NCBI RefSeq assembly: GCF_002860255.1
Contig: NZ_PGVE01000012.1
Location: 186,001-250,000 of the forward strand
Direction of reading: 5' to 3'
Source of the DNA: Neobacillus cucumis
Lineage (GTDB): Bacteria; Bacillota; Bacilli; Bacillales; Cytobacillaceae
DNA: 64,000 bases
Made by a program: the position numbers and the translations under genes. Shown piece after piece: positions 53,074 through 61,878 of the stretch; positions within the stretch are counted from its first letter, which is position 1; each line of letters starts with the position of its first letter. The notes beneath the pieces were generated by a model. It did not search any database and was not told the origin of the DNA. It saw only the letters and a list, made by a program, of their open reading frames with translations.

Positions 53074-54417
53074 TTAGTCCTGGAATTTAAATAATAAACC
53101 GCCTTGTTCATCTTTTTTCGCGTTCTCTTCTGCCTTCTTCAAATAATCCTTAACTGAAAGCTCATTTAAGAATACGGCATCAATATTCCCCCATAGATAT
53201 TGTTCAACAGCAGGACCCCAATACGTCCAGGAAGCGTAGCCTGTATTACCTTCAGAATTGGCTTGTTCTAATGCTTTATACACTTTTAATACAATCGGGT
53301 TTAAATTTTTGATTTCGTTTACATTAATAGATTTATTTGGTAAAAATCTTCCTTGTTCCACATATTTCTTTGCCACTTCATCCCCGTAATACCAGTCCAG
53401 AAACTCAGCTGCTTCTTTTGGATGAGCCGTTTTGGCATTGATTCCAGAGGCCTCACCTAATGCCATTGGCAGGTTAGCTTTTACTCCCTCTCTCCATGCT
53501 GGCATTTCAAAGAAATCGACATTAAATGAAGGCGGACTAGTGGTTAAACGGCTTGTAGCCCACGTACCTTCCATCTTCATGGCTGCCTGGCCATTATTAA
53601 ATAGGCCCCAGGCATCCTCAAGTGAAATGGCATGTGATTGCTTGTCATTGATATAACCTTTTTGCCAGATTTCTTTCCACTTTTCTGTCGCTTGAGCGAC
53701 TAAATCGCTTGTCCATGGTTCTTCATTCTTCAATACTTTCTTGAATTCATCTGGTCCTAAATAGGAATTGTAAACTAAAGATAACCACCACTCATTGGAA
53801 GGTCGGAAATCCGTTGTACCAAATGCAAATGGCATGATGCCTTTTTTCTTGATTTTCCCCATCAATGCTGTAAACTGATCATAATTTTCCGGAACAGTCC
53901 AGCCGTTTTTCTCAAACATATCTTTGTTATACCAAACGACCAGTGACTCATATTCCCCTGGAAGACCATATAACTTTCCATTACTAAATCCAGTTTGATA
54001 AGCCCAATCTGCATAGCGGTCTTTCCAGCCAAATTCCTTCGCGTAATCGTCCAAAGGCAGCAGGTAACCAGAGTTTGCATATTGGCTCAACGTCGTTGGA
54101 CCATCCGTTATGATAACGTCTGGACCGCCACCTGATGCGAGTTGCTGTCTGGTTAACGTATCTGGATCCTGATTATAGATCCACTTGATTTTAATGTTTG
54201 GATGAGTTGCCTCAAACTTATTAATAATTTCTTCTTGGGTGACTTTTTTCTGCTCTTCTGTCTCAGGTGTGTGTGTCATGAAACTGATTTCTACTTTTTC
54301 CCCCGAAGATTTCCCTTTTTGAGCGTTTCCGCTACTTTTAGAACTACTGCAGGCAGATAACATCAGGGAAAGCAACAGCACAATGGAAATGGATAATACT
54401 CTTATCTTTCTATTCAC
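53074..54417 (-). CDS. Extracellular solute-binding lipoprotein (sugar ABC transporter)
   Basis: This 447-aa family 1 SBP starts with a lipoprotein signal (hydrophobic core about 9-20, lipobox LSAC, Cys23) and a Ser/Lys-rich linker, then the SBP_bac_1 fold (PDVIITDGPTTLSQYANSG near 96-114, GLPGEYESLVVWYNKDMF near 152-169). It captures the substrate outside the membrane for the two permeases. The start is GTG 54417 with GGAGGGG 5 bases upstream. It is the first and presumably the most highly expressed gene of the locus, with a cre-like box 21 bases ahead of its start. The ligand is inferred to be a ribosylated compound from the downstream enzymes. Confidence 0.9.
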   Translation of the reverse strand: MNRKIRVLSISIVLLLSLMLSACSSSKSSGNAQKGKSSGEKVEISFMTHTPETEEQKKVTQEEIINKFEATHPNIKIKWIYNQDPDTLTRQQLASGGGPDVIITDGPTTLSQYANSGYLLPLDDYAKEFGWKDRYADWAYQTGFSNGKLYGLPGEYESLVVWYNKDMFEKNGWTVPENYDQFTALMGKIKKKGIMPFAFGTTDFRPSNEWWLSLVYNSYLGPDEFKKVLKNEEPWTSDLVAQATEKWKEIWQKGYINDKQSHAISLEDAWGLFNNGQAAMKMEGTWATSRLTTSPPSFNVDFFEMPAWREGVKANLPMALGEASGINAKTAHPKEAAEFLDWYYGDEVAKKYVEQGRFLPNKSINVNEIKNLNPIVLKVYKALEQANSEGNTGYASWTYWGPAVEQYLWGNIDAVFLNELSVKDYLKKAEENAKKDEQGGLLFKFQD

Positions 54418-54437
54418 CTGAACCCCTCCAATTATTA

Positions 54438-54451
54438 TTAAAGCGTTTACA
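54438..54451. promoter_or_regulatory. cre-like box before the SBP gene
   Basis: TTAAAGCGTTTACA matches the cre consensus at all but one position. It lies 21-34 bases upstream of GTG 54417, where CcpA binding would block transcription in glucose. Confidence 0.65.
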
Positions 54452-54635
54452 TTTTTAATTATTAAATTTTTCTGTCAAATTGTAAACGCACGATTATGAC
54501 AAGTTTCAAGCACAATTTTTACATATACAAATTCATTTTATGAATAGACAATGGGACCTAAATATAAGAGGAAAACGCTTCTGCAATGGATATCGATAGA
54601 GTAAAGCACCAAAGAGCATAATCAGAAATAAAACA

Positions 54636-54676
54636 AAAAGAACTGATAAAAAATCTTTATCATCAGTTCTTTTTCG
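54636..54676 (-). terminator. Terminator of the FixH-like gene
   Basis: AAAAAGAACTGAT and ATCAGTTCTTTTT form a 13-bp stem just past the stop at 54699. Confidence 0.85.
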
Positions 54677-54698
54677 TTCCATTATTTAATTACTTAAA

Positions 54699-55073
54699 CT
54701 ATTGTCCCTTGTTGTAAACAATCGAAAATCTTTTTTCGCCCTTCCATTTTTCCCCGTTATGATCTATATAAATGATCGCCGTATAATCCCCTTCCATTTC
54801 AAAGTTAGCCTTTCCAACGTACACACCATTCCCAGTTTCCTGCATCTTCATTGAAAAATCTCCATGACTCATTCCCTGCATTTTCATTATGGTACTTACC
54901 TTCGCACCTGTTACGGGTTGACCATCCCGGTCTAAGATTTTAAGTTGAATCGCAGAAGATTGGCCTGGAGAAAATGATTTAGGAGTAGTTAGCTTTATGT
55001 CAAAGTTATTCGAACTGCAGCTTGCCATCATAACCAACAATAGGATAATAATCAAACCTGTAGCTTTTTTCAT
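54699..55073 (-). CDS. FixH/YtkA-like lipoprotein
   Basis: This 124-aa lipoprotein has a signal with lipobox MASC (Cys19), followed by an immunoglobulin-like YtkA/FixH domain: FSPGQSSAIQLKILDRDGQP, KMQGMSHGDFSMKM (Met/His-rich, possibly copper-binding) and YTAIIYIDHNGEKW. Such domains appear in proteins linked to copper or cytochrome oxidase assembly. The gene stands alone, with no oxidase genes near. Copper binding is inference from Met and His residues. Confidence 0.75.
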   Translation of the reverse strand: MKKATGLIIILLLVMMASCSSNNFDIKLTTPKSFSPGQSSAIQLKILDRDGQPVTGAKVSTIMKMQGMSHGDFSMKMQETGNGVYVGKANFEMEGDYTAIIYIDHNGEKWKGEKRFSIVYNKGQ

Positions 55074-55351
55074 AATACCCCATCCTTTCTAAAGTCTTTC
55101 CCTTTGCAATAAAAATAAAGATATTTTAAAAATAGCATTAAAATCATGGCAGATACAAACATTTACTATAAAACAAAAATAAACCTATCGTTCACACAAA
55201 AAGAGTCAGTACCTTTCTATGTACGAACTCTCTTAGATGTTCTGGTTCTTTGGATTCATTTTGGTAGAGTTCGTTTAGAAATCTGCCATACCTGAATAAA
55301 AGTTGGTGTAAAGGGTAGTATACCTCTGTAAACATTAAAGAGGTGATGGAA

Positions 55352-55840
55352 ATGTCTAACATGATGAAACAAGAAGAAATGGAAACATTAAGAGAGTTAA
55401 TCAAAGACGTAGACACGGCCATGCTGACTACCGTAACTGAAGATGGGCTTATTTCTCGTCCTATGAAAACACAAGAAGTAGAGTTTGATGGTGACTTATG
55501 GTTTTTCACTAAAAAAGAGACTGATAAATATGTAGAAATTTTACATGATAAAGATGTTAATGTGGCTTATGCAGGTAAATCCTATGTATCCGTCCGCGGA
55601 AGAGCGGAAATCGTTGAGGATTTAAACAAGAAAAAGGAATTGTGGAATAAAGCATATGAGAAAATTATGCAAACTACTTATGATGATCCTAACGTTATTT
55701 TGATAAAAGTAAATGCGGAAGCAGCCGAATATTGGGAAACCGGTAATTTTACGAAGAAAATTGCCTTTCTCTATAAACGCATGACAGGGCAAAGTTCTAA
55801 ATCAACAGATGTTAATGAAACAATTGAATTGAATAAATAA
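55352..55840 (+). CDS. General stress protein 26-like pyridoxamine 5'-phosphate oxidase family protein
   Basis: This 162-aa flavin-binding split-barrel protein (MSNMMKQEEMETLREL start) has AMLTTVTEDGLISRPMKTQE and LWFFTKKETDKYVEIL, typical of the YdaG/GSP26 group. Members bind FMN or similar cofactors and are part of the sigma-B regulon in B. subtilis. I chose ATG 55352 because GAGGTGA lies about 5 bases upstream; two earlier in-frame starts lie within it. I could not find a clean sigma-B promoter here. It is followed by a terminator. Confidence 0.82.
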   Translation: MSNMMKQEEMETLRELIKDVDTAMLTTVTEDGLISRPMKTQEVEFDGDLWFFTKKETDKYVEILHDKDVNVAYAGKSYVSVRGRAEIVEDLNKKKELWNKAYEKIMQTTYDDPNVILIKVNAEAAEYWETGNFTKKIAFLYKRMTGQSSKSTDVNETIELNK

Positions 55841-55846
55841 CAGCAA

Positions 55847-55882
55847 AAATGGGTTGTCTATATCATAGGACAATCCATTTTG
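55847..55882 (+). terminator. Terminator of the GSP26-like gene
   Basis: AAAATGGGTTGTC and GACAATCCATTTT form a 13-bp stem with one G-T or mismatch, immediately after the stop. Confidence 0.8.
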
Positions 55883-56043
55883 CGAGTTTGAGTTAGCTAT
55901 ATGCGAAAACCCCTCCTATCTGTCAAGCATTCGCTTCATTTCACCTTAAAAAGTTATGCACTCCTCTTATAAGTGGTAGCTTTTGTTCTTTTTTCTGCTT
56001 TCATATATACATCTTCAAAGTACATTTGCAAAAAGAGCCATAA

Positions 56044-56077
56044 AAGAGTCAGCACCTTATCTAGGTCCTGACTCTTC
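56044..56077 (-). terminator. Terminator of the helicase-nuclease gene
   Basis: AAGAGTCAGCACC and GGTCCTGACTCTT form a stem around a 7-base loop, 8 bases past the stop at 56084. A related arm (AAAAAGAGTCAGTACCTT) occurs near 55196. Confidence 0.75.
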
Positions 56078-56083
56078 TAAAAA

Positions 56084-59000
56084 TTACTTCATAACCCGCT
56101 CCCGAACCCCTTCAGTTCTCAACATTTCCTTTACTTTCTGGTCAATCCTCTCCATCTCAGCCGATGCATTCTTCCACCAGTTTCGACTCCAAATTCGTTC
56201 AATGGTCCATCCTCTACTCTCTAGGAAGCGCTGGCGGTATACATCTCTTTCCTTCGCATTTTTAGAACTATGATACATCGCCCCGTCACACTCAATCCCC
56301 AAAATATAGCGAGAGGAATCCTGAGGGTGGACAATCGCCATGTCAATTCGATAACCTGACATCCCCACCTGAGTCGTTACCTTGTAACCTAGATTTCTCA
56401 GTTGCTGATACACTTGTTCTTCAAACGGAGAATCGAAGTGTAATTCTTTTTGCTGAACATGAGTGTTTACATTTTCATTGACTTCCTGAACTACGGCTTT
56501 AATCTCATCCACTTTAGAAGTGGAAACAGCCCTCACATATTTGAGATAGGCCTTAAACAATTTGGGTCCTATATTGGCAGTATTAGCAACATTCAGTTCC
56601 TCCGGTTCAATACTCGAAACGACGATAATCGCTTCTTTTGCCCGTGAGACAGCAACATTTAAGCGATTTTCCCCACCCTTTTTATTTAAATCACCGAAGC
56701 GATTAACCACTTTTCCTTCTTCGTTCTTGGCATAAGTGATGGAGAATAGGATGATATCCCGCTCATCTCCCTGGACATTTTCAATATTCTTTACAAATAC
56801 ACGTTCATCTAGATCCCTGGTTAACATTTGATTATATACGGCACTAAACTTTTCATCTTCACTTAGCAGCCTGTCAATCTGATCCTGAATTTTCGTTTGC
56901 TGCTTGGCGTTAAAGGTAATAATTCCAACGGTTTTTTCCGGCTGTTGGATTAAAATATCCCGTAGAATTTGGACGACTTCCACCGCTTCTACCTCATTAC
57001 ATTGATTAATCCATCTTCCATCAACTTTTTTCCAGCGGATGGCTGGCGGCTGTTTGAACGGAACCACATTAGGAGCGATTTGAACATGCCCGTTATAAAA
57101 AGCGTGATTAGAATAATTAATTAATTCTTCGTATTTTGAACGGTAGTGCCATTGAAGAATTTTTTCAGAAAACCTTCTTTTAGCTAAGTTCAATAAGCTG
57201 ACCGAATCATCTGTATCATAGGTTTCGTCCTCATCCTCATCATTAATCATAGAGGACTGGAACAAATTATAAGGTGGCAGCTGCTTTTCGTCCCCAGCTA
57301 TGATTACCTGTTTTCCTCGATAAACCGCTGGAATGCCACTTTCCACCGTACACTGGGAGGCTTCATCAAAAATAACTAAATCAAATAATCCCTCTTTTAA
57401 TGGAAAAATCGACGAGACAATTTCAGGAGAAGCAAGCCAAACGGGCAAAATTTCAACCAGTCCGTTCGCCGCAAATTCGTTCACTAATCTCCGCAGCGGC
57501 CAAACCTGGCGTTTTTTTCCTACCTGATGTTTTAATTCTCGGATATGTTTCGAATAGGTGGTTTGCACGTGATCTACTTCTTTGGTTAAAGTATGAATTA
57601 AATAGTGCGTCCCCACTTTTCTTTTTTCCTCTAATAACTCTGCAAACGAATCCCTGATTCTTGAAAATTCATTCGTCGATATTTTCTGTACCTGAGGATG
57701 TTGCTTTTCGATTTGGTCAATCCAATGAACATAAGCGGAATTCTGAAATAAATCCACCCAGTAATCAGATAACGTTAATTCATTCTTTTCGGTTTTCTTA
57801 CTAAGAAGCTGAATGACCTTCTTTTCCACCTCATTACAATGATTCCAATAGACATCCATTTGCTGCAATTCTTCAAAATCTCGATGAATATATTCGACTA
57901 TTTTATCTAATTCCTGTAAGGGAATATCACCTTCAGAAATTCTTGTTTTTAACGTATTTACTTTCGTATCCTGAAGAAACTTCTTTAGCTTTTCTACTTC
58001 ATCTGCCATGGATTTAGTCACTTTCCCCAACTGATGCATAATCACTAGTGACTTCTTAATTTTTAACCATTCAGAAGAGCTGATCCCTTTGAATTTTTCT
58101 CCTTCCAATAACTCCTCGATAATGCTTTTGCCCGAAACAGAGGTCCACCACCAAAGTCTTAGTCCTTGTAACGTTCTTTTCGTACCATCCTCGAGATCGG
58201 GATAAATCTTATCCAGCTTATTCTCAATAAGCCACGTATAACCTGGCGTAATTTTTTCATGGTCCAATGATTCAATATATTCGACCGATTGTTTGGCTTT
58301 AGCAATAACATCATTTAGCAGCTCAATGGCTTCTAATTTTTCCTTCATGTTAAAGTTTGAAAATGATTTACGCTCTTTTAAAGGGAAATTTTCATCCCCA
58401 AACCGTTCAAACCATTCTGCATAGGTGTAAACTTTTTCAGAGATATCGAACAACACATCTTTATTTAATGCCGGAAGCACCTCATGAAGATCGATCATTT
58501 GAGTGGTTTCCGAAACCGGCTTTGCCAAACCATATAGATCATACAAACGTAACCCGAAGTCTTGATAACTATATAAGGCACTGGCAATACTGTTCAATAA
58601 CTCTTCCTGCGCAGATAGTTTCTTTGATGTGGAATTCAATTGGTTCATCGAATTTTCAAAGGAAATCTGATTTTGCTCGATCACACTTGCCACTTTGGCA
58701 TAGAGGTTTTTCCGGTCATTCTTTTCATCGTGGACGAGAGCCACGTGATTACTTAATCCGACTCCATCTAAACGCTGGTAAACCACGTCCAACGCAGCAC
58801 GTTTTTGACATACGACAAGAATTTTTTTTTGTTGCTGCAAGGCATCCGTAATTAGGTTCACAATGACCTGAGATTTCCCCGTACCAGGCGGTCCATGTAC
58901 GACGATCCCTCTTTTATAGCGTGCTTCCTTCATGATCTCTTCTTGAGATCCATCTGCTTGTAACAGGTTTAAAATCTCTACATCCTCTTGTTGAGCTAAT

Positions 59001-59842
59001 CCACCTTGTTCCAACTTGTCTCCATCAGCTTCAATATCATCTAGAGGTTCAATCAGTTCACCAGCCAAGGATAAATGGCTGTCCTCTGAAAGAGAAATGA
59101 GTTCATCATAATCTTTTACTAATGAAGAACCACCTTGCGGGAAATTACCAATAACGGCATATTCAAGTAATGTGAGACCTGCAACCTCTGGCTCATCTTC
59201 TTTTTTATATTCCATCAGTTTCGATAAACCTTTGGATATATACGAAACATTCATTTCATGATCTTTCAACAAACTTACCCATTCATTGATGTTATAATGG
59301 GCTGCTATATCAGCTGCTTTTTCAAAGAAATCTTCGGTAAAGGAAAGATTATTTAACTTTTTAAAAGCTAAAAATAACGTCCGGTTAATTTGAGGACCAT
59401 CTTCTTCGAGCTTCAACATCCACTTTTGAGCGTTTACATTGTTCTTTTCAAGTCTAACCGGGTATAAGAATAACGGCGCTTGAAAAAATGTACCATCGGA
59501 AAAAGTACCAGATAAAAATGGAAACCCCAAATAAAAGTCATGGATCCCTGTTTCCTCTTCGATCGCCTTTATATTTCGATATAAGTCAGTCAATTTCTTA
59601 GAAATGACCATGGATATATCATTAGTAAGCGTTGGCTTTAATAAGATCAGTTCATGCTTCGAGCGATGAACAATTTGCTCCACAATAGACTCACTTTGTT
59701 TTTCTTTTGATAATTTATCCATGGCATCCAAATCGGTTAAATCGAAGCTCCACTTATTATAAAGCTTCACTAATCGAATCGATCGATTCCGCCGGCTTAT
59801 ATCGTTAAGCTTGTCCCTCATATGTATTAGCTTGTCTTTCAT
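56084..59842 (-). CDS. DUF4011-type SF1 helicase with C-terminal restriction-endonuclease-like domain
   Basis: This 1252-aa protein has an N-terminal region like DUF4011 (about 1-200), a Walker A motif VHGPPGTGKSQ (near 315-325), a long coiled helical insert (about 470-790), Walker B VIFDEASQ (near 860), the later helicase motifs (GDEKQLPP, QWHYRS, VQGDERDI, NVAVSRAKE), and a C-terminal nuclease-like domain of the MTES_1575/Vsr-like type with RIDMAIVHP, GIECDGAMYHSS and ERIWSRNWW (about 1150-1225). Related single-protein helicase-nucleases occur in anti-phage defence islands. No partner genes are adjacent, so this may be a stand-alone defence protein or a DNA-repair helicase. Defence is inference. 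Confidence 0.8.
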   Translation of the reverse strand: MKDKLIHMRDKLNDISRRNRSIRLVKLYNKWSFDLTDLDAMDKLSKEKQSESIVEQIVHRSKHELILLKPTLTNDISMVISKKLTDLYRNIKAIEEETGIHDFYLGFPFLSGTFSDGTFFQAPLFLYPVRLEKNNVNAQKWMLKLEEDGPQINRTLFLAFKKLNNLSFTEDFFEKAADIAAHYNINEWVSLLKDHEMNVSYISKGLSKLMEYKKEDEPEVAGLTLLEYAVIGNFPQGGSSLVKDYDELISLSEDSHLSLAGELIEPLDDIEADGDKLEQGGLAQQEDVEILNLLQADGSQEEIMKEARYKRGIVVHGPPGTGKSQVIVNLITDALQQQKKILVVCQKRAALDVVYQRLDGVGLSNHVALVHDEKNDRKNLYAKVASVIEQNQISFENSMNQLNSTSKKLSAQEELLNSIASALYSYQDFGLRLYDLYGLAKPVSETTQMIDLHEVLPALNKDVLFDISEKVYTYAEWFERFGDENFPLKERKSFSNFNMKEKLEAIELLNDVIAKAKQSVEYIESLDHEKITPGYTWLIENKLDKIYPDLEDGTKRTLQGLRLWWWTSVSGKSIIEELLEGEKFKGISSSEWLKIKKSLVIMHQLGKVTKSMADEVEKLKKFLQDTKVNTLKTRISEGDIPLQELDKIVEYIHRDFEELQQMDVYWNHCNEVEKKVIQLLSKKTEKNELTLSDYWVDLFQNSAYVHWIDQIEKQHPQVQKISTNEFSRIRDSFAELLEEKRKVGTHYLIHTLTKEVDHVQTTYSKHIRELKHQVGKKRQVWPLRRLVNEFAANGLVEILPVWLASPEIVSSIFPLKEGLFDLVIFDEASQCTVESGIPAVYRGKQVIIAGDEKQLPPYNLFQSSMINDEDEDETYDTDDSVSLLNLAKRRFSEKILQWHYRSKYEELINYSNHAFYNGHVQIAPNVVPFKQPPAIRWKKVDGRWINQCNEVEAVEVVQILRDILIQQPEKTVGIITFNAKQQTKIQDQIDRLLSEDEKFSAVYNQMLTRDLDERVFVKNIENVQGDERDIILFSITYAKNEEGKVVNRFGDLNKKGGENRLNVAVSRAKEAIIVVSSIEPEELNVANTANIGPKLFKAYLKYVRAVSTSKVDEIKAVVQEVNENVNTHVQQKELHFDSPFEEQVYQQLRNLGYKVTTQVGMSGYRIDMAIVHPQDSSRYILGIECDGAMYHSSKNAKERDVYRQRFLESRGWTIERIWSRNWWKNASAEMERIDQKVKEMLRTEGVRERVMK

Positions 59843-60429
59843 TCATAGACCCTCTTTTCAATATCCAGCTAATTATAAGTATATATCAAATTTTTTCCAG
59901 TTATTACACAAGATAAATGGTTCAGTGTTTCCACATACGTTCTATGTATTTCTGGGTTAAAAACCGTTAACGATTTAAAATTCCCTGTGACTGCTCCTCA
60001 TTTACTAATCAATATCTTCTGTTTTATCCTTGACTTTAATTAGGATAAGAAATTGGTTCTCATTCAACGTTGGTGCACCTCTTAACCCCCACCTAATAAT
60101 ATCTTAATGTTAACGGGGATGATTAAGGAATGACATACTTCACCAAAATTTACATTTTTCTACATTATACAACAAATTGGTCAATTATCCCCAAAATCTT
60201 CTAGTTAAATAGCTTTTAAGGATTTACATAAATTAAGTTACATAGCATGACAAACGTTAGCAGAACAACATAAAGGAACTGCTCCACGATAACCATCATG
60301 TTCTTTATTATTTAATAACTTTGACCTGAAACTTGCATGCGCCCTTTTATTTTTTATCAAGAAAAATTGGGCTTATTTATCAGAATCGAATTTGTTATTA
60401 CCTCGTCAAAATATATGAGGTGATCATAA
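59843..60429. other. Gene-free intergenic region (about 590 bases)
   Basis: It separates the helicase-nuclease from the divergent LysM-SPOR gene. It is AT-rich, with several short palindromes but no strong hairpin with a T-run and no credible ORF. A promoter for each flanking gene must be present; I could not assign them. Confidence 0.5.
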
Positions 60430-61302
60430 ATGAAAATATTTAAACGGATTCTGCAGGTTGTCCTTTGCACTGTGTTGATGGGGTCAGTATTTTATTTTGG
60501 CAATGGGAAGGCAGTTGCTGAGGATTTTTATATTACGATAAAGAAAGGAGATACATTATATAGCATTTCGAAAAAATACAATATTTCCGTTGAAAATTTA
60601 AAGGAATACAACCAGTTAACCAGTAATAAGATTATTGCTGGTCAAGAGTTGATGATTCCAGATATTGAACAAACCAAACCTTTGTATGTAGTCGTCGCTG
60701 GTTCCTTTAGCAAGAAAGCGAATGCAGAAAAGCGTGTCACTTTTTTAAAAAAGAAAGGGATTGAAGCGGTCATTGTAAAGAAAGTCATAAATGGTAAAAG
60801 CTTATACCGTGTTCAGGCCGGGGCTTTTTCAAGTAAATCAAAAGCGTTGAAAATGAAAACGAAGCTAAAGAATAACGGGATAAAAGATGCTTTCCTTTTA
60901 ACTGAGAAGCCTCTTCATATTAATGGAATCACTGTAGGATCTTCTTACAAACAGCTTGTTCTAAAATTCGGGCAACCATCAAAAATTGAAGACGATCAGA
61001 ATACCAGGTCTCTTTATTATAGAAATGACGGTGCCGGTGTTCGCGTAACATTCCATGCAGCAAATGATTCCATTGAACAGTTGCAAGTGTACCCGGAATA
61101 TTTGAAAACAGCTTCCGTTCCCACTGAGAAAAGCAAAATCCTCGGGCTGTATGGAAACCCCCATGAAGTGAAGATCGTTTCCTGCTATGAAAGTGCCAAA
61201 TGTGAACAAATCATTTATAAATTTAACAAAAAACAATTAATTGTGCAGATCGATCGAGATGGAAAGACAGTGCAATATTTAGATTTACGAAAAGCCAAAT
61301 AG
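60430..61302 (+). CDS. Secreted LysM-SPOR domain protein
   Basis: This 290-aa exported protein has a signal peptide (about 1-29, cleavage near AVA), a LysM peptidoglycan-binding domain (about 33-76, IKKGDTLYSISKKYNISVEN), a SPOR domain (about 83-157, YVVVAGSFSKKANAEKRV) and a C-terminal domain of about 125 residues with ITVGSSYKQLVLKFGQPSKI, similar to domains of CAP-linked or YjgM-type wall proteins. SPOR domains bind denuded glycan at division or spore septa. ATG 60430 has GAGGTGA 8 bases upstream. It is monocistronic, with a strong terminator. Confidence 0.82.
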   Translation: MKIFKRILQVVLCTVLMGSVFYFGNGKAVAEDFYITIKKGDTLYSISKKYNISVENLKEYNQLTSNKIIAGQELMIPDIEQTKPLYVVVAGSFSKKANAEKRVTFLKKKGIEAVIVKKVINGKSLYRVQAGAFSSKSKALKMKTKLKNNGIKDAFLLTEKPLHINGITVGSSYKQLVLKFGQPSKIEDDQNTRSLYYRNDGAGVRVTFHAANDSIEQLQVYPEYLKTASVPTEKSKILGLYGNPHEVKIVSCYESAKCEQIIYKFNKKQLIVQIDRDGKTVQYLDLRKAK

Positions 61303-61334
61303 ATAGGAATATGAATGTGAAAATACTAAAAAAC

Positions 61335-61366
61335 CTCTTCAGCTTGATGCTGAAGAGATTTTTTTA
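61335..61366 (+). terminator. Terminator of the LysM-SPOR gene
   Basis: CTCTTCAGC-TTGAT-GCTGAAGAG is followed by seven T residues. Confidence 0.92.
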
Positions 61367-61478
61367 TGTTTATTTAATGACCTATAAACAGAGTTTCGGT
61401 TCCGTTCCTCTTCTACTAATTCTTCTAGATACGAGAGCAGGCTATCATTTAAGTCAATTCAGACAACAAATTGCCTTT

Positions 61479-61838
61479 TTACTTGTCTATTTTTACTCTT
61501 TTTTTATTCTTTTTCATGAAGGAGTTTTGAACCCTTTTGAGATTGACTCCAAATATTGCAGAAGCTGCTTGAATTTCCATGCCAAACAGACCCGCAGATG
61601 ACGCTATATCATACCCGTGTCTATGTTTAAGTTAACTATTTTTCGCTTCTTTTTTATAGCGAGTTTTTGCTTGTTCTTTAAATGCAACGGTATTTTGAAA
61701 TGCCTCTTGATCCAGATGTTCTGTTGGTTTCATGGTTACAGAATAGGACTGAGTTTTCGCTCCTTCTATATAACATCCTTCGCGTAAAGGACAAACCTTA
61801 CATTTCTCAATATTAAAAAGGTACTGCCTTAAAAGCAC
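61479..61838 (-). pseudogene. IS1182-family transposase remnant
   Basis: The minus-strand frame reads CKVCPLREGCYIEGAK, then TEHLDQEAFQNTVAFKEQA, the conserved C-terminal part of IS1182-type DDE transposases. An in-frame TAA at 61632 replaces the Glu expected after EAKNS, and the frame continues as LKHRHGYDIASSAGLFGMEI and FGVNLKRV before a TAA at 61479. The first 300 or so residues, including the catalytic core, are gone. This is a decayed element, not a functional gene. A hairpin (61839-61876) borders it on the 5' side. Confidence 0.8.
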
Positions 61839-61876
61839 TAAAAAACTGGCTAAAAAATATCTAACCAGTTTTTTAA
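61839..61876 (-). terminator. Terminator of the MFS transporter gene
   Basis: AAAAAACTGG and CCAGTTTTTT form a 10-bp stem just past the stop at 61879. Confidence 0.85.
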
Positions 61877-61878
61877 GA

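Noticed and set aside
55192..55509. Minus-strand ORF of 105 codons
   Set aside because: It overlaps the start of the GSP26-like gene antisense, with no Shine-Dalgarno and unnatural composition.
61311..61601. Plus-strand ORF of 96 codons after the LysM-SPOR gene
   Set aside because: It runs through the terminator and antisense to the IS1182 remnant; the peptide resembles no protein.
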